From positions 1 to 35,148 of the forward strand of contig MPML01000052.1 of the NCBI GenBank assembly GCA_002238445.1: a DNA stretch of 35,148 bases. The letters are read 5' to 3'. Below the pieces are notes generated by a model that had not been told where the DNA came from, did not search any database, and saw nothing but the letters and a program-made list of their open reading frames with translations. Within the stretch, counting starts at the first letter, position 1. Each line of letters opens with the position of its first letter. The DNA is from Caldilineaceae bacterium bin5 (GTDB lineage: Bacteria; Chloroflexota; Anaerolineae; Caldilineales; Caldilineaceae). Shown here piece after piece: positions 17,117 to 25,111 of the stretch. A program made the translations under genes and the position numbers.

Positions 17117-17911
17117 ATGGAACTGTTTCGCAGGGTAGTTCTTTGGGGAAGCACAACATCTCCAAGTATGAACCGCAAACGTATACGGAGCCGATCTGTC
17201 CGCCCTCTCCTCCCCGTCGCCTGTATGCTGCTATTCCTTTCCATCTTGGCGAGCTGCGGGGCCCAGGAGTCGTTTAAGGTGTACGGGACTCCCAGGCCTC
17301 TATCTTGCGACATTTTTGCCGAGTTCCCTTGGCAAAAGCTCAATTTTGGCGTCGATTCCCCCGCTGATTTCACCACAATTGCGGTCAATTCCGGGGCAAG
17401 TGAACAGGATCAGTTTCGATTTGCAAACCAGTACGGGGACGATCTCTTGCTTGAGTGGCAGGGCAGCCACAGCCAACGCCAGGTCATATATTCAGTGCTT
17501 TTCAACGTAGAGCGGCGACTTGAAAGCGTTGACGTGACGTGGAATCCCCCCGCTACCATAACCCAGGTGCTCGACTGCTTGGGCGCCCCAAGGCTCTACA
17601 GCGCCTATTACAGCTCTGGCCACCACGAAGCCGTACTCAATCTGGAACTATGGTACCCGGACAAAGGTCTTTCCTTTCACCAGGACTTCTACACCCTCAT
17701 CGCGCCCTTCCATCCTGTCGAACCTGCATTTCGGATCGATGGCTTTCGTGTAACGGCTCCAACGCCGCCAGGGCAAGCAGCCCCCGGATTCTATGCCGAA
17801 GGTCTCAGTCCACTCGGCACGGCCCTGGCACTCTGTCAAGTCAGGCCGTGGCCAGGTTCAGTAGAAGCCATCGAAGCTTGGTCACATCTCGATGATCCGC
17901 GTTGCCGGTAA
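17117..17911 (+). CDS. Predicted lipoprotein, unknown function
   Basis: A secreted protein of 264 residues if started at ATG 17117, which AGAGGA at 17102-17107 supports. An ATG at 17168 would give a more usual short signal peptide but has no visible ribosome-binding site. The signal has basic residues, a hydrophobic run (PVACMLLFLSI) and a lipobox LASC, predicting lipid attachment at that cysteine. The rest is soluble, with aromatic-rich strands and no motif I recognise. It ends 107 nt before the propeller gene on the same strand and the two are probably one transcription unit, so it may sit on the same surface structure. Confidence 0.65.
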   Translation: MELFRRVVLWGSTTSPSMNRKRIRSRSVRPLLPVACMLLFLSILASCGAQESFKVYGTPRPLSCDIFAEFPWQKLNFGVDSPADFTTIAVNSGASEQDQFRFANQYGDDLLLEWQGSHSQRQVIYSVLFNVERRLESVDVTWNPPATITQVLDCLGAPRLYSAYYSSGHHEAVLNLELWYPDKGLSFHQDFYTLIAPFHPVEPAFRIDGFRVTAPTPPGQAAPGFYAEGLSPLGTALALCQVRPWPGSVEAIEAWSHLDDPRCR

Positions 17912-18018
17912 CCAGTCCGCCTGAGGACCGCCCCAATCTGCTCTCAGTCCTCAGAAGGCCTTGGCGCTCGCCCGAAAGCGAACGTGAGACATCCAGAAAC
18001 AAAGAGAGTGATCCCCTC

Positions 18019-21000
18019 ATGTATACAAAAGCAAAACGCCTACGTAGGATGATACGCCAGGTTTTGCGAGGGGTCGTCCCTGCCTTAGCAGTGTATAGTT
18101 CTCTTGCTGGCACGGCATACGCCCATCGCCAATCGACACCGCCCATCTTCATCTCTGCTGCGCAGCGCCCTACAGTAGAGGCCGAAAACGAGAATGGCCT
18201 CGTCGAACCGCTCTGGAGCTATGCCACCGGCGGCTCTGTTCATTCCTCACCCACAGTGTCGGGCGGCGTCCTCTATGTCGGCTCGATGGACGGGCACCTG
18301 TACGCCCTAGACGCCGCGACTGGCGAGCTCCGCTGGCGTTACGCTACCGGCCCAGGCTTCATCTCCTCCCCGGCTGTAGCCGAGGGAGTCGTCTACATCG
18401 GCTCCCATGACAGCAACGTGTATGCAATTGACGCTGCCAGCGGCGATTTGCTCTGGCGTTATGCCACCGAAGGCCCCCTCTACTCCTCGCCCACCATTGC
18501 GGATGGTGTCCTCTTTATCGGCTCAATGGATGGCCGTCTGTACGCTTTGGAAGCGGCCACCGGAGTGCTTCGCTGGCGCTACGACACGGAAGAAAGCGTC
18601 ATTTCCTCACCCGCCGTTGTACAGGGAATCGCCTATGTCGGTATGGCGAAAGATGGCTTGCTCGCTTTGGACGCAGCGAGCGGTACACGAATTTGGAACT
18701 ATGGAATCTATCGGGGTTGGGTGTCGTCCTTGCCTGCAGTGACGGCAGACATGGTCTACTTTGGCGCTGCCAACGGCTTCCTTTACGCCGTGTATGTTGA
18801 GACGAGTGAGCTTCGCTGGCGTTTTGCGGCCAGCACGACAAACGACGATGATTCAGTCGGTTCTTCATCTTCGGCATCCTTGACGGCCAGTCTCCATTCC
18901 TCACCTTTGGTCGCTGACGGTGTTCTCTACATCGGCTCCGGGCTGAACTACGTCTATGCCTTGGATGCTGGCAGTGGCGACGTTCGCTGGAAGTACACCA
19001 CAGACGACGCCGTGAACTCCTCTCCAGCAGTCGCTGACGGCGTAGCCTATATCGGTTCCGATGACGGTCACCTGTACGCCCTCAATGCTTCCGATGGCAC
19101 ACTCGTCTGGCGCTACGGGACAGAAGGGAAAGTACTTTCCTCTCCGGCGGTTGCCGATGGCGTCGTCTACGTAGGCTCTGGAGACGGGAACATCTATGCC
19201 CTGCCCGCAGCCGACCCGGCCTCGCCCCAACCGGAAGCCGAGCTACCAACTGCTCCGGAGACAACTACGGTGCAGGCCCCCCAAACATCTGCCTCGGCAG
19301 TTGACCAAGCAGAGAAGGTACTTCCAAAGCTTCTTTGGACTTTCGAAAGCGAATGGTTTGGCCACGAGACGACCGCACCGGTTTTCAGCGATGGCGCTGT
19401 GTACTTCGGTTTAGACAGCTTCTTATACGCAGCGGATGCGGTCACCGGCGAGTCGCTTTGGCGCTTCGATACAGGAAACTGGGTGATTTCCACTCCGGCG
19501 GTGGCTGATGGGAAGGTCTACATCGGCACGTACTATGACAGCAACCATATCTACGCGCTCGACGCCGTCACCGGAAAGGTCAACTGGCGCTTTGAGGCAG
19601 GGGACGATGTCTTTTCCTCCCCCACGGTCGTAGATGGTATTGTCTTCATTGGCGCAAATGACGGTTATCTTTACGCGTTGAACGGCGACAGCGGGAAACT
19701 AAGCTGGCGCTACTTTACCGCCGGCCCGGTCGAATCCTCTCCAACCGTGGTTGAAGGCGTCGTCTATGTCGGCTCCGGCGATGGCCACCTGCACGCCCTG
19801 GACGCCGCCAGCGGTGAACTGCTCTGGCGGGCATGGACCGGGGGCATCATGAGATCAAACCCGGCAGTGGCTGAAGGCGTCGTCTACATCGGCTCATCGG
19901 ATGGCCACCTGTACGCCCTCGACGCTGCCAGCGGTGAACTGCTCTGGCGCTTTATTGCCATCTTTGGGGTCAACTCATCTCCAGCGGTGGCAAACGGCGT
20001 TGTCTACTTCAGCCTGGTCGATGGGTACCTATACGCCCTCAACACCGCCGACGGAGAACTGCTCTGGCGTCGCGAGACCAAGTCCTACAGTCCCTACAAT
20101 TACGAGATCTCCTCCCCGGTGGTGGCGGATGGCGCCGTCTACGTCGGCACCCACTATGGCGTCCTGTACGCGCTGGATGCTGTCAGCGGGAAGCGACTTT
20201 GGTACTATCGAGTGGGGCACGAACCGGTACCCACCCCGGCAGTGGCAGATGGCAGAATCTACGTCGGCTCCGATCTTGTTTACGCTCTGGAGGTCAAGCC
20301 GGTTCTCCCCCCTGCTCCTGATTCCCCGCTTCTCTGGATCTATCGACCCGACGAACCGGAATTCTCCCAGGACGGCCGACCACTTCTCCTGGCACGCGCA
20401 CTCGTCGGCGGAACAGTCTACGTCGGCGCGCCGGAAGGCTACATCCACGCCCTGCATCCCGACAGCGGCGAACGCCTCTGGAGCTTCCAGGCCGGCGACA
20501 ACGTGCATGCCTCCCCTGCCCAGGTCGGTGGCACCGTCTTCTTCGGCTCGGAAGACGGCAACATGTATGCACTCGACGCGGCCAGCGGTGAACTGCTCTG
20601 GCTGCATGAAACCAACTACCCCGTGTACCATGTTTTGGTCGAAAAAGGCGTCGTCTACTTTAATACGGAAGGCGGCCATATCTTTGCAGTTGAACTCTCC
20701 ACCGGCAACATCATCTGGCATAAGCAATTTGATGCTTACTTTCTATATCTGGGTGAGGTGGACCAGAACGTGCTGTATTCGTATGCCGGGGCCGAACTAT
20801 ATGCGCTGGATCTCGCTACAGGAGAGCTGAAATGGAATTACGCGGCAGACAAACGGCTGAGGGCTCTCAGCGCCAAGGAAGGCATGGTCTATTTTACTAC
20901 TAACGCCGATTACCTCTACGCGCTAGACACCGCCACCGGACAGCTTATCTGGCGGGCCGCCACAGTAGGTACGGTCACCGCCGCTCCGCTGGTCGCCGAT

Positions 21001-21432
21001 GATGTGGTTTTTGCGGTTTCCCATGACGGTCACTACCACGCGTTTGCTGTCGACACAGGGCAAGAACTCTGGCACCGTGACGCACTGGCCTATATTTTCT
21101 CTGCCCCGCTCCTGGTCAATGGCGTTCTGTACGGCGGCTCCATTCAAGGACCCCTGTACGCACTGGATGCAAAGACCGGTGAGGACCTCTGGCGCTACGG
21201 AACGGACATTAGTGTGGTTGACACGCCCAGAATTGTCGATGGTGTCGTCTACTTTGGCACGAATAGGGGTCTCATCTTCGGTGTGGACAGCGTGACTGGA
21301 GAAAAACTGTTCCACTATGAGACGGAAAGTGGCGTAATGAGGTTCATGACCGCTGACAAGGGCGTCGTCTACGCTTTCTACGATGGCGGCGATGTGAACG
21401 CGTTCCGCCCCAATATAGAGACCCCCCAGTAG
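18019..21432 (+). CDS. Giant secreted PQQ-type beta-propeller protein (about 25 repeats)
   Basis: I choose ATG 18019 (AAAGAGAG upstream). The protein has 1137 residues and starts with a signal peptide (basic n-region, hydrophobic core, cleavage after AYA). It is built of about 40-residue repeats with the pattern SSPAVADGVVYIGSDDGHLY, then ALDAASGELLWRY, as in PQQ enzymes and BamB. I count 8 repeats, a Pro/Thr-rich linker (PTAPETTTVQAPQTSAS), 8 repeats, a short PVLPPAPDSP linker, and 8-9 repeats. This implies three eight-bladed propellers. No quinoprotein catalytic residues or haem motif stand out, so a binding or scaffolding role on the cell surface is more likely than dehydrogenase activity. 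The third propeller is the most divergent. It follows a lipoprotein gene. Confidence 0.87.
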   Translation: MYTKAKRLRRMIRQVLRGVVPALAVYSSLAGTAYAHRQSTPPIFISAAQRPTVEAENENGLVEPLWSYATGGSVHSSPTVSGGVLYVGSMDGHLYALDAATGELRWRYATGPGFISSPAVAEGVVYIGSHDSNVYAIDAASGDLLWRYATEGPLYSSPTIADGVLFIGSMDGRLYALEAATGVLRWRYDTEESVISSPAVVQGIAYVGMAKDGLLALDAASGTRIWNYGIYRGWVSSLPAVTADMVYFGAANGFLYAVYVETSELRWRFAASTTNDDDSVGSSSSASLTASLHSSPLVADGVLYIGSGLNYVYALDAGSGDVRWKYTTDDAVNSSPAVADGVAYIGSDDGHLYALNASDGTLVWRYGTEGKVLSSPAVADGVVYVGSGDGNIYALPAADPASPQPEAELPTAPETTTVQAPQTSASAVDQAEKVLPKLLWTFESEWFGHETTAPVFSDGAVYFGLDSFLYAADAVTGESLWRFDTGNWVISTPAVADGKVYIGTYYDSNHIYALDAVTGKVNWRFEAGDDVFSSPTVVDGIVFIGANDGYLYALNGDSGKLSWRYFTAGPVESSPTVVEGVVYVGSGDGHLHALDAASGELLWRAWTGGIMRSNPAVAEGVVYIGSSDGHLYALDAASGELLWRFIAIFGVNSSPAVANGVVYFSLVDGYLYALNTADGELLWRRETKSYSPYNYEISSPVVADGAVYVGTHYGVLYALDAVSGKRLWYYRVGHEPVPTPAVADGRIYVGSDLVYALEVKPVLPPAPDSPLLWIYRPDEPEFSQDGRPLLLARALVGGTVYVGAPEGYIHALHPDSGERLWSFQAGDNVHASPAQVGGTVFFGSEDGNMYALDAASGELLWLHETNYPVYHVLVEKGVVYFNTEGGHIFAVELSTGNIIWHKQFDAYFLYLGEVDQNVLYSYAGAELYALDLATGELKWNYAADKRLRALSAKEGMVYFTTNADYLYALDTATGQLIWRAATVGTVTAAPLVADDVVFAVSHDGHYHAFAVDTGQELWHRDALAYIFSAPLLVNGVLYGGSIQGPLYALDAKTGEDLWRYGTDISVVDTPRIVDGVVYFGTNRGLIFGVDSVTGEKLFHYETESGVMRFMTADKGVVYAFYDGGDVNAFRPNIETPQ

Positions 21433-21493
21433 AAGACATGCGCGAAGATGCACGAGGAGTGACTGGAACTGCCTTTCCTCTCACTCCTCACCC

Positions 21494-22237
21494 CTAATTA
21501 TCCCGGCGCATCAAACTGAAACTCTGCGCCGTCTGACCGCCGTCCGGCGCGCCGGCCAGGAACAACGCCAGCGGCGCCACCTCCTCCGGTTCCTTGAACC
21601 ACTCGCCATCGAACGTGCCGGGCGCGCGCGCGTCCGCGCCGGGCATCATCGCCGTGTTTACCGGCCCCGGAACTAGCTCGTTGACGCTGATATTGTCGCC
21701 CCGCAACTCCTGTCCCAGCACACGCGTCAACATCCACAACCCGGCCTTGGAGCAGCTGTAGGCCGACGAGCCGGGCGCGCCCCGGTGCCCCATCCCCGAC
21801 CCGATCGTAATGATCTTACCCCCGCCGCGCGCCTTGAGATGGGGAATGGCCGCCCTCGCGCAGTGGTAAGCGCCCGTCAGATTGATAGCGATCGTCTGGC
21901 TCCAGGCAGCCGGGTCGCTCTCGACCACCTCGCTCCGCCCCGGCGAGACGCCCGCGTTGATGACCAGGATATCCAGGCCGCCAAAGCGCGCCGCCGTCTC
22001 GTCAACCGCCCTCTGCACCGATGCCAGGTCGGCCACGTCCGTAGTCACCGCCAGCGCCTGCCCACCCGCCGCCTCGATCTCGCCGGCCACGGCCTCAATC
22101 TCCGACCGAGTGCGCGCCGCGCAACAAACCGCCGCCCCCGCGCCCGCAAAAGCAATGGCAATAGCCCGCCCAATGCCCCGCCCGCCACCGGTGATCAGAG
22201 CTACCTTCCCGGCCAGCGACTGCCCTGCATTCGTCAT
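21494..22237 (-). CDS. Short-chain dehydrogenase/reductase (FabG-like)
   Basis: A 247-residue classical SDR. The cofactor motif TGGGRGIG (16-23), the structural INAG (93-96), and catalytic Ser147, Tyr160 and Lys164 (AYSCSK) are in place. The basic residue in ARTRS after the second strand suggests NADPH preference. It ends with a short tail after GAPDGGQTAQSFSLM. FabG-like enzymes reduce 3-oxoacyl carriers, but SDRs of this type act on many substrates and no fatty-acid gene adjoins it. The ATG is preceded by GAGGT. Convergent with the propeller gene. Confidence 0.9.
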   Translation of the reverse strand: MTNAGQSLAGKVALITGGGRGIGRAIAIAFAGAGAAVCCAARTRSEIEAVAGEIEAAGGQALAVTTDVADLASVQRAVDETAARFGGLDILVINAGVSPGRSEVVESDPAAWSQTIAINLTGAYHCARAAIPHLKARGGGKIITIGSGMGHRGAPGSSAYSCSKAGLWMLTRVLGQELRGDNISVNELVPGPVNTAMMPGADARAPGTFDGEWFKEPEEVAPLALFLAGAPDGGQTAQSFSLMRRDN

Positions 22238-22264
22238 CTCATCTACCTCACTTAGTCTGTTGTC

Positions 22265-22285
22265 GTCAGCTTTCAGTTCTCAGTT
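22265..22285 (-). repeat. Heptameric tandem repeat (ACTGAAA type)
   Basis: On the minus strand three 7-bp units read ACTGAGA, ACTGAAA, GCTGACG. The array lies about 30 bp upstream of the SDR gene start and directly beside the MITE end at 22292. Confidence 0.55.
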
Positions 22286-22291
22286 GCAGCG

Positions 22292-22329
22292 TAACTACTC
22301 AGCCATAATCAATTCGCGACCTTGAGCGA
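22292..22329 (+). mobile_element. Truncated MITE copy, left end only
   Basis: GTAACTACTCAGCC (22292-22305) is identical to the left terminal repeat of the 10138 MITE. The next about 24 bases (ATTCGCGACC then GAGCGAGG) can still be aligned to it. Homology then stops, and no right end is found in the following 300 bases. The sequence after it carries a short open stretch on the plus strand (to 22484) with no start codon and no recognised similarity. Confidence 0.7.
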
Positions 22330-22469
22330 GGCCTACCCTATCGACTATCGATACATCGACGAGGCGGACGCGGCACGCAATAAAGAGGCCATCGTGACGA
22401 CGTGGCATCGTATAGCAATAACAGCCCTACACACCAGACAGTCAAACTTGGTTCTCTTCTCTGAGAAGG

Positions 22470-22613
22470 TCAACCAAAACGACTAGACCGCCGCTTAGTC
22501 ACCGAAGAGTGAACGACGACGCTGACAGACTCCCCAACCGGAAGCTCCTGGTCCACTATTTCAATCCTGCCCCCAGGCAACACCGTCGTTCTGATGTGCA
22601 GCGTCTTTTGCAT
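22470..22613 (-). CDS. Small 47-residue antitoxin-like protein
   Basis: From ATG 22613 the minus strand encodes MQKTLHIRTTVLPGGRIEIV followed by a LPVGESVSVVV segment, ending after a basic tail (TKRRSSRFG). The ribosome-binding site AAAGGAGAG is excellent (about 8 nt upstream). The N-terminal pattern, a beta strand then LPGGRIE and PxGExVxVxV, resembles short AbrB/VapB-like antitoxins common in Chloroflexota and cyanobacteria. Those usually continue with a longer C-terminal toxin-binding tail, which is missing here. No toxin gene is visible downstream, so this may be a truncated orphan antitoxin or a decaying pair. Confidence 0.45.
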   Translation of the reverse strand: MQKTLHIRTTVLPGGRIEIVDQELPVGESVSVVVHSSVTKRRSSRFG

Positions 22614-22735
22614 TGTCCGTCTCTCCTTTCTTGCAGTTGCGCGTGACCGCGGCGTAGTCTTCCAACTGTGGAAGGGAATTACATAGGGATTATATCGAAT
22701 ACTGCCATGTGGTCACTGGCTAATAAACTCCTAGC

Positions 22736-23632
22736 CTACAGCCCCCAGAACGCATATCGGATGCTGTTTCTTACGACAAAAACCAACAGGCTCGAAACCA
22801 CGACGCTGACAATTGTTCGTCTACCTGTCAGCCCATGCTCCACCTTCGTTGCTCCATAAGTCAGGGAAAGCCAGCACACAGAAAAAATGACTGGGATGCC
22901 AACAGCAACAAAGAGATCAAACGCCTGGCGCCAAATCGGAACAATCAGTACCGAAGCACCTGGTAAGAAGGCTGCTCCGCTGGCCCCGACCAGAGGCAAA
23001 AAACCGAAAAGCGCTTTGAGAATGGTTATCGGGGCACCAAACGTGGCAACAAGGTAAGCGTAACGACCGACCTGTCCTTGCCCGCCTAGAAGGGTGGCTA
23101 TGTAATGGTAAATGCCCACACTGACTAGGAAGAATACAGGGCTCAGCAAGATTCGGCTCATGAGGAGGGCCCATTCCAACATAGATACGGCCATCAGAAA
23201 ACGAGTGAGGTGCCAAACTATGGTGCCAATAAAGTAATAGACGCTGCCAGAATGCTGCCATAAGTAGCTGAACCACCGTTCGACTTCCCGATCCACCATC
23301 ATTCGCGTATTTACAAACTGAGCATGGGCCTCACCGATCATGCTAGTAAATCTGAATACCTCATCTTTGAATACATCAACATAGGGCCAATCCAGTTCTA
23401 CCGATGGCATTACCCACATAGCTTCGAGCTTCGTCCACAACAAGCCAAGCAGTGTTGCCATCACGGAAGCCAGAAAAATCCACGCGAGTGCAGTTGATAA
23501 GGTGGCTGAGGACGTGATTCGTTCGGCGGCAAAGGTCTTTTCGCCGGTCTTAGTCAAGACATATGCCCACGTCTGAAGCATCGAAGTGGTGCTGATTCGT
23601 ATTTTATGGAGTGTTGTGAGCCCAGTCGCCAT
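22736..23632 (-). CDS. Yip1-like multi-pass membrane protein
   Basis: A 298-residue membrane protein if started at ATG 23632, whose A overlaps the stop of a small upstream ORF (TGATG). About six hydrophobic helices are visible: around residues 40-60, 120-140, 145-175, 195-220, 230-265 and 275-290. The signature YHYIATLLGGQGQVGRYAY followed by FGAPITILKALFG resembles the bacterial Yip1 domain. Function in bacteria is unknown. Frames extending further upstream give low-complexity Gly/Arg-rich sequence and are unlikely to be real. No pathway context is visible. Confidence 0.65.
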   Translation of the reverse strand: MATGLTTLHKIRISTTSMLQTWAYVLTKTGEKTFAAERITSSATLSTALAWIFLASVMATLLGLLWTKLEAMWVMPSVELDWPYVDVFKDEVFRFTSMIGEAHAQFVNTRMMVDREVERWFSYLWQHSGSVYYFIGTIVWHLTRFLMAVSMLEWALLMSRILLSPVFFLVSVGIYHYIATLLGGQGQVGRYAYLVATFGAPITILKALFGFLPLVGASGAAFLPGASVLIVPIWRQAFDLFVAVGIPVIFSVCWLSLTYGATKVEHGLTGRRTIVSVVVSSLLVFVVRNSIRYAFWGL

Positions 23633-23874
23633 CAGTAGATAGAACTGCTCGTGTTCAACCGGTTCTCGTCGGCAGGCTCGTCTCGGCTCTGATCGTAGTC
23701 TAGCCTTTCCTTTGAAGGCTGTCTGACAGGCTTGTCCCGCCTGATTGTCTCCATTTTCTCCTCCAGCGCCGCCTCGCCCTCCGTCCAAATCGGGTAGTCG
23801 TCGACCAGCGTCGAATTCTTGTTCCTTCCAAAATTTCCCAGCGAAGAAAGGTGCTCAGTGGTGAGTATACGCAA
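23632..23874 (-). CDS. Possible small charged ORF translationally coupled to the Yip1-like gene
   Basis: Eighty codons rich in Asp, Glu, Lys and Arg (TEGEAALEEKMETIRRDKP and onward) end in TGA overlapping the ATG of the membrane protein by one base. The composition is more protein-like than that of the alternative frame, which would simply extend the membrane protein N-terminally. No domain is recognised, no good ribosome-binding site was found, and its true start is uncertain. Confidence 0.35.
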   Translation of the reverse strand: MRILTTEHLSSLGNFGRNKNSTLVDDYPIWTEGEAALEEKMETIRRDKPVRQPSKERLDYDQSRDEPADENRLNTSSSIY

Positions 23875-24136
23875 ACTGTTCTGTCATGTCGATGACTTCT
23901 GTCAGCGGTCGACTACACGGGAGAATGCCAAGCTGTTGCGCGTAACGCGCAAGCAAGAACCGGCCCCCCGCATGAGAGCCCTGCGACAGCAATCCTGATT
24001 CTGACATCCTTCGTCCAACAATTTGAAACTGACCCTTCCCTACCCACCAAATTGACACATCCCAACCAATAACGCAGAATCAAACACAGCCCCCCACCCA
24101 AATCTCAGCAGCCAACTTCGGTACATTGCAGCGCCC
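23875..24136. other. Intergenic region, possible decayed transposase
   Basis: About 260 bases upstream of psuG. One minus-strand frame contains GRFLLARYAQQLGILP, vaguely like the start of some transposases, but it is too short and isolated to call. Nothing else is recognised. Confidence 0.3.
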
Positions 24137-24171
24137 ACTAAGAACTAAAAACTGAAAACTAGAAACATGAA
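24137..24171 (+). repeat. Heptameric tandem repeat (ACTAAAA type) running into the psuG start codon
   Basis: Five 7-bp units read ACTAAGA, ACTAAAA, ACTGAAA, ACTAGAA, ACATGAA. The last unit contains the psuG ATG (24167). The array thus replaces the normal ribosome-binding region; no Shine-Dalgarno sequence is present. Confidence 0.75.
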
Positions 24172-25036
24172 AAAAGTCGCACTCGAATCCACCGTCATCA
24201 GCCACGGGCTGCCCTACCCCGACAACCTCAAACTGGCCCATGAAATGGAGCTTATCATCCGCCAACATGGGGCCGAACCGGCCACCGTCGGCGTCATCGC
24301 CGGCGAACTGATCGCCGGCCTCAGCCCGCAGCAGATCGAGCGGCTGGCCGCAGCGCCCGACCGACCTGTGGGCAAAGTAAGCCGCCGCGACCTGCCAGTC
24401 GTCGTCGCCCGCAAGCTCGACGGGGCCACCACCGTCGCCGCTACCATGTGGATCGCCCACCGCGCCGGCATCGAGCTTTTCGCCACCGGCGGCATTGGCG
24501 GCGTCCACCGCAGCCGCGAGCCCGGCCCCAGCACCGACGTCAGCGCCGACCTGCAGGAACTGGCCCAGACTCCACTCATCGTCGTCTGCGCCGGCGCCAA
24601 GGCAATACTCGACCTGCCGGCCACCCTCGAATACCTCGAAACGCACGGCGTAACCGTCATCGGCTACCGCACCGAGGAGTTCCCCGCCTTTTACAGTCGC
24701 AGCAGCGGCCTGCCGGTCGATGTCTGTTGTAACTCTCCCCAGGAGGTCGCCGAAATCTGGCGGGCAAAGCGGGCGCTGGACCTGGCGGGAGGATTGCTCG
24801 TGGCGGTACCAGTACCGGAAGAGGATGAGATTCCCGCCGCACAGATTGAACCGCAGATCGAGCAGGCACTGGCAGATAGCGACGCCGCCGGCCTGCGCTC
24901 GGCCGAGGTGACGCCCTTCCTGCTGCGCCGCATCGCCGAACTGTCCGGCGACCGCAGCCTGCGTGCCAATCTGGCCCTGCTGCGCAACAACGCCCGCGTA
25001 GCCGCCGCCATCGCAGTGGCATTGGACAGTGAATAG
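24167..25036 (+). CDS. psuG: Pseudouridine-5'-phosphate glycosidase
   Basis: A 289-residue protein covering the family's normal core. It reversibly cleaves pseudouridine 5'-phosphate to uracil and ribose 5-phosphate in the cytoplasm. Family blocks are intact: ALESTVISHGLPYP at the N-terminus, VGVIAGELIAGL, KVSRRDLPVVVA (active-site Lys), TVAATMWIAHRAGI, FATGGIGGVHR, SADLQELAQT, and VTPFLLRRIAELSGD near the end. No pseudouridine kinase (psuK) is adjacent. The start codon sits inside an A-rich heptameric repeat with no Shine-Dalgarno sequence, suggesting weak or leaderless-like initiation. It is convergent with ftsH. Confidence 0.95.
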   Translation: MKKVALESTVISHGLPYPDNLKLAHEMELIIRQHGAEPATVGVIAGELIAGLSPQQIERLAAAPDRPVGKVSRRDLPVVVARKLDGATTVAATMWIAHRAGIELFATGGIGGVHRSREPGPSTDVSADLQELAQTPLIVVCAGAKAILDLPATLEYLETHGVTVIGYRTEEFPAFYSRSSGLPVDVCCNSPQEVAEIWRAKRALDLAGGLLVAVPVPEEDEIPAAQIEPQIEQALADSDAAGLRSAEVTPFLLRRIAELSGDRSLRANLALLRNNARVAAAIAVALDSE

Positions 25037-25111
25037 TGGAAAACAAATAGCGGCCAGACAGGGAGCCCCCCCCGCACTAGCCGCTATTCAAAAGCAATCA
25101 GCTACTTTCCG

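Noticed and set aside
23855..24058. Minus-strand frame with GRFLLARYAQQLGILP as a transposase gene
   Set aside because: Similarity to transposase starts is only a vague impression over about 20 residues; no catalytic region or element ends are present.
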